Assembly: GCA_007132635.1 (NCBI GenBank)
Contig: SLOG01000373.1
Coordinates: forward strand, 1-5,317
Length of the DNA: 5,317 nt
Origin: Limnochordia bacterium
GTDB lineage: Bacteria; Bacillota; Limnochordia; Darwinibacteriales; SLO01
Direction: 5' to 3'
The notes under the pieces are model-generated. The model saw only the letters and a list, made by a program, of their open reading frames with translations, had not been told where the DNA came from and did not search any database. The position numbers and the translations under genes are program-made. How positions within the stretch are numbered: position 1 is the first letter of the stretch; the number at the start of each line of letters is the position of its first letter. This document shows positions 1 to 5,317 of the stretch, piece by piece.

Positions 1-787
1 CTAACACACCCTTGATGGCTTCCACAATACTGCGGATACTCTCCTCTAGGGACTGATACACATCCGAACCATGCAGCGTGATTGTACACGGAAGGCCGCT
101 GACCAGATCGCGGCCGCGCACAGCCATAGTTCGATCAGACGCTGGATTGGCCGAACCGATCTGGATCTTGATATCCTCGGCAGTCCGCTCCCCAATGGCA
201 ATATTATGCACTCGTTTGACATGGCGGATGATGGCCTCCTCGAAATCGTCGCCTCCGATACGCAGCGACTGGCTGACCACCTCACCACCCAAGGAAATCA
301 CGGCTATATCCGTCGTTCCTCCGCCAATGTCCACGACCATATTGCCAATGGGCTTTGCCACATCCATACCGCAGCCGATGGCCGCTGCCATGGGCTCTGA
401 GATGAGGTACACTTCCTTGGCAGCTGCCTGAGTCGCCGCCTCCAAAACCGCTCGTTTCTCGACGCTTGTGACGCCCGACGGTACACAGATGACCACTCGC
501 GGCCGAAAGAGGCGCCTTCGTCCCACAGCCTTCCCGATAAAGTAACGGAGGATTTCCTCGGTGATGTTGTAATCCGCAATGACGCCTTGGTTGAGCGGAC
601 GGATCGCGCGGATGTTTCCTGGCGTCCGACCGACCATCCGCCGCGCTTCTTCACCGATAGCTCGAATTCTATTGGAATCCGCATCAATGGCCACCACAGA
701 AGGCTCGCAGATGATTACACCCTTACCGCGAACAAACACCAAAATATTCGCGGTACCTAAATCAATGCCAATGTCCGTGCCAAACAT
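1..787 (-). CDS. mreB: MreB/Mbl-type rod-shape actin homologue (partial, 3' end missing)
   Basis: The first 262 codons are present and the frame stays open to the left edge; the family is usually about 330-345 residues, so roughly 70-80 are missing. MreB proteins form membrane-bound actin-like filaments that guide the lateral cell-wall synthesis machinery. Visible actin-fold motifs are the phosphate-1 loop DLGTAN (9-14), GEEARRMVGRTPGNI (45-59), SEPMAAAIG (130-138) with the probable catalytic Glu131, the phosphate-2 loop DIGGGTTDIAVISLGG (153-168), and GERTAEDIKIQIGSA (199-213). Leu93-Phe94 match the hydrophobic membrane-insertion loop described for Thermotoga MreB, and there is no N-terminal amphipathic helix. 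Segments such as GEEARRMVGRTPGNI and RGRDLVSGLP resemble Bacillus Mbl, so it may be the mbl paralogue. It lies 65 bases after atpC on the same strand. An in-frame TTG at 820 could add 11 residues but is less family-like. Confidence 0.95.
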   Translation of the reverse strand, partial: MFGTDIGIDLGTANILVFVRGKGVIICEPSVVAIDADSNRIRAIGEEARRMVGRTPGNIRAIRPLNQGVIADYNITEEILRYFIGKAVGRRRLFRPRVVICVPSGVTSVEKRAVLEAATQAAAKEVYLISEPMAAAIGCGMDVAKPIGNMVVDIGGGTTDIAVISLGGEVVSQSLRIGGDDFEEAIIRHVKRVHNIAIGERTAEDIKIQIGSANPASDRTMAVRGRDLVSGLPCTITLHGSDVYQSLEESIRSIVEAIKGVL

Positions 788-794
788 GAGACTG

Positions 795-801
795 CCCCTT
801 T
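795..801 (-). promoter_or_regulatory. Ribosome binding site of mreB
   Basis: AAAGGGG on the minus strand lies 7 bases before the ATG at 787, good spacing for a Shine-Dalgarno site. It supports the MFGTDIGIDLGTAN start, which is the form usual for Mbl/MreB proteins of Bacillota. Confidence 0.65.
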
Positions 802-810
802 CGCTGCCGT

Positions 811-834
811 CCAAAGGCAAGAGCTCTCCTTTGG
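811..834 (-). repeat. Inverted repeat in the atpC-mreB gap
   Basis: CCAAAGG and CCTTTGG form a perfect 7-base-pair inverted repeat with a 10-base loop that contains the palindrome AGAGCTCT. No T-run follows on the minus strand, so it is not a standard intrinsic terminator. One arm overlaps an AAAGGAG sequence that could serve a possible upstream TTG start of mreB (820-818). The structure is seen directly; a role is not known. Confidence 0.45.
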
Positions 835-852
835 GCCTCGCTGATTATTAAC

Positions 853-1260
853 CTATTCGCTGCCTTCGGCGGCTCGAATTCGGGCAGCTGCCTTGTGCAG
901 ACTCACTTGCGCTCGGCTGAAATCCCATTCCTCCTGTTGATCTCGCAGACGTTTTTCGGCTCGTTCTTTTGCTTCCTGCGCCCGCATGATATCGATTTCG
1001 CTGTCCAGCTCCGCTGTGTCCACCAAAACCGTCAGGGTATTATCAGCCATCTCAGCGAAACCGTCGCCCAACGCAACCCGCCGCCGTTCTCCATGAGTGG
1101 GCACGAATTCCATGACGCCAATGGTCAGAGAACTGATGAGAGGAGCATGATGGGCTAGGATACCGATTTCACCCAGCTCCGACGGAAGCAGCGCCAAACT
1201 CACCTCACGCTCCACGACTTTCCGGTTAGGGGTGACGACTTCGAGCCGAAACTCAGCCAT
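853..1260 (-). CDS. atpC: F1-ATP synthase subunit epsilon
   Basis: This subunit joins gamma to the c-ring and can inhibit ATP hydrolysis through its C-terminal helices. The product is 135 residues, normal length. The N-terminal beta-sandwich spans about 1-84, starting MAEFRLEVVTPNRK, with GEIGILAHHAPL (30-41); Glu31 and His38 occupy the positions that face the c-ring loops in E. coli epsilon. The C-terminal two-helix domain begins with EIDIMRA (88-94), matching the I(L)DxxRA ATP-binding motif described in Bacillus-type epsilon, followed by KERAEKRL. This suggests ATP-dependent control of the inhibitory extended form. I chose the ATG at 1260 for its family-like start and ribosome-site spacing. 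It follows atpD with a one-base gap and is the last atp gene; mreB follows after 65 bases. Confidence 0.97.
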   Translation of the reverse strand: MAEFRLEVVTPNRKVVEREVSLALLPSELGEIGILAHHAPLISSLTIGVMEFVPTHGERRRVALGDGFAEMADNTLTVLVDTAELDSEIDIMRAQEAKERAEKRLRDQQEEWDFSRAQVSLHKAAARIRAAEGSE

Positions 1261-1261
1261 C

Positions 1262-2680
1262 TCAAGCACTCTCCTGTTCTTGCTTCTCAGCCTTTTCCCG
1301 GGCTTCTTCTATGGTACCCACCATATAAAACGCACTTTCCGGCAGATCGTCGTGTTTTCCATCCAAAACTTCTCTAAACCCGCGTATGGTCTCTTTAAGC
1401 GGCACATACTTGCCTGGAATCCCGGTGAATGTTTCCGCCACGAAAAAGGGCTGAGATAGGAATCGCTCGAGTTTGCGAGCCCGGTTGACGACCATTTTGT
1501 CCTCTTCCGACAGATCATCCATACCGAGAATCGCAATGATATCCTGCAGCTCCTTATAGCGCTGCAGCAATTCCTGCACACCGCGGGCCACTGCGTAATG
1601 CTCGCTGCCAACAATGTCAGGACTCAAGATGCGCGACGTGGACGCCAGCGGATCGACGGCCGGATAGATAGCTTTCTCGGCAATGCGGCGCTCCAGGTTC
1701 GTCGTGGCATCCAAATGAGCAAACGTTGTCGCCGGAGCGGGATCCGTATAATCATCAGCCGGCACATAGATCGCTTGGATCGAGGTGATCGAACCTTTCT
1801 TCGTCGTCGTGATTCGTTCCTGCAGCTGGCCCATTTCTGTAGCTAATGTCGGTTGATAGCCAACAGCTGAAGGCATGCGCCCCAAAAGTGCAGACACTTC
1901 AGAACCAGCCTGAGTGAATCGGAAAATATTATCAATGAACAGAAGCACGTCCTGACCCTGCTCGTCGCGGAAGTCCTCGGCAATGGTGAGACCTGTGAGG
2001 CCCACTCGCTGCCGGGCACCGGGAGGTTCATTCATCTGCCCAAACACCATAGCCGTTTTATCGATGACACCAGACTCGTTCATTTCCTTGTACAGCTCAT
2101 TGCCCTCGCGAGTCCGTTCACCGACACCAGCAAACACGGAAAACCCACCGTGCTCATAGGCAATATTGCGGATAAGTTCCATAATTAGTACGGTCTTGCC
2201 GACGCCAGCACCCCCAAACAACCCGATCTTCCCGCCTCGCGCATAAGGTGCCAGCAGATCCACGACCTTGATCCCGGTTTCGAGAATGCTAGTCGCGGGT
2301 TCGACTTCGTCTACTTTCGGCGCCGGCCTGTGAATGGGAAGGTGCCTTTCCTCATCCAGGGATTCTTTTCCGTCAACAGGTTTGCCCAAGACGTTTAGAA
2401 TACGTCCCAGCACCTTTTCGCCCACAGGCACAGAAATCGGCTGCCCCATATCCACTGCACGAGTGCCCCGCTGGAGACCATCCGTTCCGGCCATGGCCAC
2501 GCAGCGCACCACATTGTTTCCAAGATGCTGCGCTACCTCCAACGTGAGATTGATCTCCCGATCGTCTGTTACACTATGGATCTCAACGGCATTGTATATC
2601 TCTGGGAGGTCATCGGCAGGGAATTCAACATCCACAACAGGCCCAATGACCTGGACGACCTTTCCTTCACGCTCACTCAT
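1262..2680 (-). CDS. atpD: F1-ATP synthase subunit beta (catalytic)
   Basis: This is the catalytic subunit that makes ATP from ADP and phosphate, or hydrolyses it in reverse, at three sites in the F1 head. The product is 472 residues, normal for the family. The N-terminal barrel begins with GKVVQVIGPVVDVEF. The P-loop is GGAGVGKT (156-163) with Lys162 and Thr163. The catalytic glutamate is Glu188 in GVGERTREGNELY, next to Arg189. Walker B is VLLFIDNI (245-252, Asp250), followed by the family signature around SEVSALLGRMPSAVGYQPTL. The C-terminal lever that contacts gamma and epsilon reads DDLSEED (388-394), a conservative change from the usual DELSEED. The C-terminus is Glu/Lys-rich (EEAREKAEKQEQESA). 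All catalytic residues are present, so the subunit should be active. One base separates its TGA from the atpC start. Confidence 0.99.
   Translation of the reverse strand: MSEREGKVVQVIGPVVDVEFPADDLPEIYNAVEIHSVTDDREINLTLEVAQHLGNNVVRCVAMAGTDGLQRGTRAVDMGQPISVPVGEKVLGRILNVLGKPVDGKESLDEERHLPIHRPAPKVDEVEPATSILETGIKVVDLLAPYARGGKIGLFGGAGVGKTVLIMELIRNIAYEHGGFSVFAGVGERTREGNELYKEMNESGVIDKTAMVFGQMNEPPGARQRVGLTGLTIAEDFRDEQGQDVLLFIDNIFRFTQAGSEVSALLGRMPSAVGYQPTLATEMGQLQERITTTKKGSITSIQAIYVPADDYTDPAPATTFAHLDATTNLERRIAEKAIYPAVDPLASTSRILSPDIVGSEHYAVARGVQELLQRYKELQDIIAILGMDDLSEEDKMVVNRARKLERFLSQPFFVAETFTGIPGKYVPLKETIRGFREVLDGKHDDLPESAFYMVGTIEEAREKAEKQEQESA
1271..1275 (-). promoter_or_regulatory. Ribosome binding site of atpC, inside the end of atpD
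   Basis: AGGAG on the minus strand lies within the last atpD codons, 10 bases before the atpC ATG at 1260. An alternative in-frame GTG at 1269 is only one base from this site, too close to be used, which decides the start in favour of the ATG. Confidence 0.65.
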
Positions 2681-2689
2681 TCCAAACTG

Positions 2690-2698
2690 CCTCCTTTT
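2690..2698 (-). promoter_or_regulatory. Ribosome binding site of atpD, overlapping the atpG stop
   Basis: AAAAGGAGG on the minus strand contains a full AAGGAGG Shine-Dalgarno core 9 bases before the atpD ATG. The TAA stop of atpG (2699-2697) shares its bases, so ribosomes finishing gamma end on the beta start site. It is the strongest ribosome site in the window, fitting the need for three beta copies per complex. Confidence 0.8.
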
Positions 2699-3581
2699 AC
2701 GACTCCAGAGCCTCGGCTCCGCCCACTATCTCAGAGAGCTCCTTAGTAATAATGCCCTGGCGGATCCGATTGTAAGATAGGTTAAGCTCCTCAATCAGTT
2801 CTCCAGCGTTATCACTGGCATTACGCATCGCCGTAACCCGTGCGCCCTGCTCACTGGCGGCGCCTTCCAAAAGGCCATGGTAGATAGCACTGTCCAAGTA
2901 CAAAGGCACCATCTGGCGCAAGACTCCTGCCAGAGAAGGCTCGTACCAGTACAGTGGCTTCGGGCCTTGCGACGAAGCTGACGATCCTCTTTCGGCCGAA
3001 CCATCCGCCAACGGCAGCAGCTGCTTAACCACCGGTCGGTGGCTGACAGCACTTTGGAACTCTGTATATAGAAGGCTGATGCGGGCAAAAAGGCCTCCCA
3101 GAAAGAACTCCTGCACAACAGCCGAAATCTCGCGAGCCTCAGAGAAACGGATATCATCGCCAACATTCACCCAGTCTGCCAGAAACCGAACGTCTCTCCG
3201 GCGGTAGAACTCACGTGCCTTGCGGCCAATCAAAACGAGTTGAGTACTTTCGTTTTCCCGCCGAAACACTTCCGCCCTTCGCAGTACATTGGAGTTATAG
3301 CCACCTGCCAGGCCCTTATCAGCCGTCACTACGATCAGACAGTGGCCGCTTCCTTCGGCTTCACGAGCGATAGGAGGCAGCGTGTCTCCTTCAACCGCGG
3401 CTGCTTCCAAAACCCGCTGCAGCGTATCTCGCAGTCTGTGTTGGTACGGCCGGGTAGCTTCTACTCGCCCCCGCGCTTTGCGCAGCTTAACACCCGCAAT
3501 AATCTCCATCGCCTTGGTAATCTGCTGCGTATTGCGTATCGAATTCATACGACGCTGAATGTCGCGTCCCGTTTGGGCCAT
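2697..3581 (-). CDS. atpG: F1-ATP synthase subunit gamma
   Basis: This is the central rotor shaft of F1: its long N- and C-terminal helices form a coiled coil inside the alpha3beta3 ring, and its globular part sits on the c-ring. From the chosen ATG the product is 294 residues, slightly above the usual 285-290. Family signatures are the N-terminal RDIQRRMNSIRNTQQITKAM (6-25) followed by KLRKA, the central TADKGLAGGYNSN (86-98), and the C-terminal MRNASDNAGELIEELNLSYN (252-271) with ITKELSEIVGGAEAL at the end. A hydrophilic Ser/Gly-rich stretch lies at about 192-208. I chose ATG at 3581 because it gives the canonical MAQ start and has a good ribosome site; an in-frame TTG at 3605, preceded by GGGAG, would add eight residues (start MDPQGGCG) that do not match the family. 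It ends 16 bases before atpD, and its stop codon is embedded in the atpD ribosome site. Confidence 0.97.
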   Translation of the reverse strand: MAQTGRDIQRRMNSIRNTQQITKAMEIIAGVKLRKARGRVEATRPYQHRLRDTLQRVLEAAAVEGDTLPPIAREAEGSGHCLIVVTADKGLAGGYNSNVLRRAEVFRRENESTQLVLIGRKAREFYRRRDVRFLADWVNVGDDIRFSEAREISAVVQEFFLGGLFARISLLYTEFQSAVSHRPVVKQLLPLADGSAERGSSASSQGPKPLYWYEPSLAGVLRQMVPLYLDSAIYHGLLEGAASEQGARVTAMRNASDNAGELIEELNLSYNRIRQGIITKELSEIVGGAEALES

Positions 3582-3582
3582 A

Positions 3583-3599
3583 CCACAACCCCCTTGTGG
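3583..3599 (-). promoter_or_regulatory. Hairpin carrying the atpG ribosome binding site
   Basis: On the minus strand CCACAA, then GGGGG, then TTGTGG form a perfect 6-base-pair inverted repeat with a 5-base loop. The stem ends one base before the atpG ATG. The Shine-Dalgarno sequence AAGGGGG (3595-3589) takes in the whole loop and two stem bases, 7 bases from the start. The geometry is seen directly; any role in setting gamma translation is inference, and no downstream T-run suggests a terminator. Confidence 0.5.
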
Positions 3600-3628
3600 G
3601 TCCAATCGACTCCCGAAAAACCAAACTT

Positions 3629-5137
3629 CTAATCCAAGAAAGACTCTTTGAATGCCTTGATTGCGGTACTAAGACGTTCAGCCAGTTCATCAGTCAGTGC
3701 CTTAGTTTCCGTCAACTCATCCAAGATATCTTGGTGCTCCTGTCTTAGGGTCTCGTGCAGCTCTGCCTCGAATTTCTCTACCGAATCAACGTCTACATCA
3801 TCTAAGTGTCCATGGATCGCGGCGTAAAGCGAGACCACTTGGCGAGCGACCGGCATCGGCGCAAACTGATTCTGTTTAAGAATCTCGACGGTGCGTTCGC
3901 CTCGGGCGAGTTGGGCCTGCGTCGATTTATCCAAATCCGAAGCAAACTGGGCAAACGCCTCCAGTTCGCGATACTGAGACAGATCCAAACGCAGGCGCCC
4001 AGCCACTTTCTTCATCGCGCTCACCTGCGCAGCACCACCGACACGGGATACCGAGCGGCCAACGCTGATAGCCGGCCGTACTCCAGAATAAAACAGGTCT
4101 GTTTCCAGGAATATCTGACCGTCCGTAATCGAGATGACGTTTGTGGGAATATAGGCAGAGATGTCGCCGGCCTGCGTCTCAATGATGGGCAGCGCCGTCA
4201 TCGAACCGGCACCCAGTTTGTCGTTCAGTTTCCCTGCTCGCTCCAGGAGACGCGAATGCAGGTAGAAGACATCACCGGGAAAAGCCTCGCGGCCCGGCGG
4301 CCGCCGCAGCAGCAGCGAAAGCTCTCGGTAGGCAGCCGCATGTTTTGATAGATCATCATAGACAATAAGAACGTGGCGGCCATTAAACATAAACTCTTCA
4401 CCCATAGCAGCGCCAGCGTACGGCGCAATAAACAAAAGGGGTGCCGGATCACTAGCCGTTGCAGCCACTACGATGGTGTAGTCCAAAGCGTCGCGCTCTC
4501 GCAGTGTCTCGACGACGCCGGCAACTGTGGATGCCTTTTGGCCGACGGCCACATAGATGCAGATGACGTCGCTGTCTTTTTGGTTAAGGATGGTATCGAC
4601 GGCGATGGCCGTCTTGCCGGTTTGTCGGTCGCCGATGATCAACTCCCGCTGCCCGCGGCCGATAGGTACCATGGAGTCAATCGCTTTCAGGCCCGTCTGC
4701 AGCGGTTCGTGCACGGGCTGCCGATCGATGACCCCAGACGCGACATTCTCTGTCGGCCGAAATGTCTCAGACTGAATGGGCCCCTTGCCGTCCAAGGGTT
4801 GGCCCAGAGGGTTGACAACCCGGCCGATCAAAGCTTTCCCCACGGGCACCTGCACAATGCGGCCCGTGCGCTTGACGGCATCTCCCTCTTTAATATGGGT
4901 GTAGGGGCCCAAGATGACGCACCCAATATTGTCCTGCTCAAGATTGAGAACCATTCCATAGGTTTCTTTAGGAAACTCCAGCAACTCACCCGCCATGGCG
5001 TCGGGCAGTCCGTGTACCCGGGCGATCCCATCTCCAACCATAAGAACCGACCCAATGCTTTCGACATCGAGTTCAGACTCGAATTCCTCAATCTGCCTGC
5101 GGAGAATCTCAGTAATCTCATCGGGCCTAATTGCCAT
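3629..5137 (-). CDS. atpA: F1-ATP synthase subunit alpha
   Basis: This is the regulatory, non-catalytic nucleotide-binding subunit of the F1 head (alpha3beta3). The product is 502 residues from the preferred ATG (503 from the ATG at 5140), which is the normal length. The N-terminal helix (about 1-22, IRPDEITEILRRQIEEFE) corresponds to the segment that binds subunit delta. The beta-barrel domain follows to about residue 95. The nucleotide-binding domain holds the P-loop GDRQTGKT (169-176), VGQK (198-201) and the Walker B stretch VLIVYDDL (256-263, Asp261). The arginine finger that completes the beta catalytic site is Arg365 in SVSRVGG. The C-terminal helical domain is complete and ends FKESFLD. 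No frameshift or missing key residue is seen. Upstream it overlaps wecB; the atpH gene that normally precedes it is absent. Downstream, 47 bases separate it from atpG. The functional call is very secure. Confidence 0.98.
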   Translation of the reverse strand: MAIRPDEITEILRRQIEEFESELDVESIGSVLMVGDGIARVHGLPDAMAGELLEFPKETYGMVLNLEQDNIGCVILGPYTHIKEGDAVKRTGRIVQVPVGKALIGRVVNPLGQPLDGKGPIQSETFRPTENVASGVIDRQPVHEPLQTGLKAIDSMVPIGRGQRELIIGDRQTGKTAIAVDTILNQKDSDVICIYVAVGQKASTVAGVVETLRERDALDYTIVVAATASDPAPLLFIAPYAGAAMGEEFMFNGRHVLIVYDDLSKHAAAYRELSLLLRRPPGREAFPGDVFYLHSRLLERAGKLNDKLGAGSMTALPIIETQAGDISAYIPTNVISITDGQIFLETDLFYSGVRPAISVGRSVSRVGGAAQVSAMKKVAGRLRLDLSQYRELEAFAQFASDLDKSTQAQLARGERTVEILKQNQFAPMPVARQVVSLYAAIHGHLDDVDVDSVEKFEAELHETLRQEHQDILDELTETKALTDELAERLSTAIKAFKESFLD

Positions 5138-5317
5138 CATGTTCCCTCCAAATCCCTGGTGTCTCTATGTCTTTTTCCAAAATCGCTCGAATTCGCTCGG
5201 CTGCCTTCCCATCACCGTATGGGTTAGCGGCCCTCGCCATCCTGTTATAAGCCTCTGGATCCCGCAGCAGTTCAGTGACTGCACCTACAATGGTCTCTCG
5301 ATCCGAGCCCACCAGCC
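5127..5317 (-). CDS. wecB: UDP-N-acetylglucosamine 2-epimerase, C-terminal end (partial)
   Basis: The last 62 codons plus TAG are present; the gene begins beyond the right edge. Enzymes of this family interconvert UDP-GlcNAc and UDP-ManNAc in the cytoplasm, supplying ManNAc for teichoic-acid linkage units and other surface polymers. The visible part reads LVGSDRETIVGAV, then a run ending in NPYGDGKAAERI, which is the signature C-terminus of the WecB/MnaA family (compare LVGTD...NPYGDG in E. coli WecB). A hydrophilic tail of about 19 residues follows, ending WREHDGN. The stop codon lies inside atpA, so the two genes overlap by 11 to 14 bases depending on the atpA start. In Bacillota this gene commonly sits just upstream of the atp operon, but normally with atpI, atpB, atpE, atpF and atpH in between. 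The family call is secure; the exact paralogue (wecB or mnaA) is a naming matter. Confidence 0.9.
   Translation of the reverse strand, partial: LVGSDRETIVGAVTELLRDPEAYNRMARAANPYGDGKAAERIRAILEKDIETPGIWREHDGN
5144..5149 (-). promoter_or_regulatory. Ribosome binding site of atpA, inside the end of wecB
   Basis: GGAGGG on the minus strand lies 3 bases before a first ATG (5140-5138) and 6 bases before a second, in-frame ATG (5137-5135). The spacing favours the second ATG, which gives the usual MAIRP N-terminus. The site is made of wecB codons, so atpA translation is probably coupled to the end of wecB. Confidence 0.75.

Noticed and set aside
304..687. Minus-strand open frame of 127 codons inside the mreB region
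   Set aside because: It is an alternative reading frame of mreB. The real frame shows all the actin-fold motifs and runs unbroken to the left edge.
71..851. Several plus-strand open frames opposite mreB
   Set aside because: They are antisense to an unbroken, strongly conserved MreB frame and have no recognisable motifs or convincing ribosome sites.
788..852. Rho-independent terminator between atpC and mreB
   Set aside because: The inverted repeat has no following T-run on the transcribed strand and a fairly short stem, so termination is not supported.
1258..1269. Longer atpC from a GTG at 1269, overlapping atpD
   Set aside because: The only ribosome site is one base from this GTG, too close, and the extra MLE residues are not family-like.
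3579..3605. Longer atpG from a TTG at 3605
   Set aside because: It has a weak GGGAG site upstream, but the extra residues MDPQGGCG are unlike the family and the ATG at 3581 has a better-placed ribosome site and the canonical N-terminus.
3582..3628. Promoter in the atpA-atpG gap
   Set aside because: The 47 bases show no clear -35/-10 pair; the T-run near the atpA end is short and the genes read as one operon.
4373..5227. Long plus-strand open frame (284 codons) opposite atpA
   Set aside because: It lies entirely antisense to the conserved atpA gene and the wecB end, its translation resembles no family I know, and it follows from codon bias on the other strand.

Overview
The window is one tightly packed block of protein genes, all on the minus strand and read from right to left. 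It carries the end of a UDP-N-acetylglucosamine 2-epimerase gene (wecB/mnaA), then F1-ATP synthase genes in the order atpA (alpha), atpG (gamma), atpD (beta), atpC (epsilon), and finally the first 262 codons of an MreB/Mbl-type actin homologue that runs off the left edge. No gene on the plus strand is supported. There is no RNA gene, mobile element, CRISPR array or gap over 300 bases; the largest gap is 65 bases, between atpC and mreB.

The organism is probably a bacterium of the Bacillota (Firmicutes). The reasons are the protein style (alpha N-terminus of the MAIRP type, epsilon with the ATP-binding IDxxRA motif of the Bacillus type, an Mbl-like MreB), strong purine-rich Shine-Dalgarno sites, and the familiar neighbourhood of wecB upstream of an atp operon with an mreB/mbl gene downstream. 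Base composition looks slightly GC-rich and even across the window. Genus cannot be assigned from sequence alone.

The main surprise is what is missing. In Bacillota the usual order is wecB, then atpI, atpB, atpE, atpF, atpH, and only then atpA. Here the epimerase stop codon lies inside the start of atpA, so the genes for subunits a, c, b and delta are absent from their expected place. The F1 subunits look intact and keep the surfaces that normally contact delta and the c-ring. The best reading is therefore a split ATP synthase locus with the Fo and delta genes elsewhere in the genome, rather than a decayed or free-standing F1. A collapsed assembly or a real deletion remains possible.

The genes work together as follows. 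Alpha and beta form the catalytic hexamer, gamma is the rotor shaft, and epsilon is the rotor foot and ATP-sensing brake. The flanking wecB and mreB genes belong to cell-envelope work (wall polymer sugar supply and cell-shape control). They look co-transcribed with the atp genes because no clear intrinsic terminator or promoter separates them.
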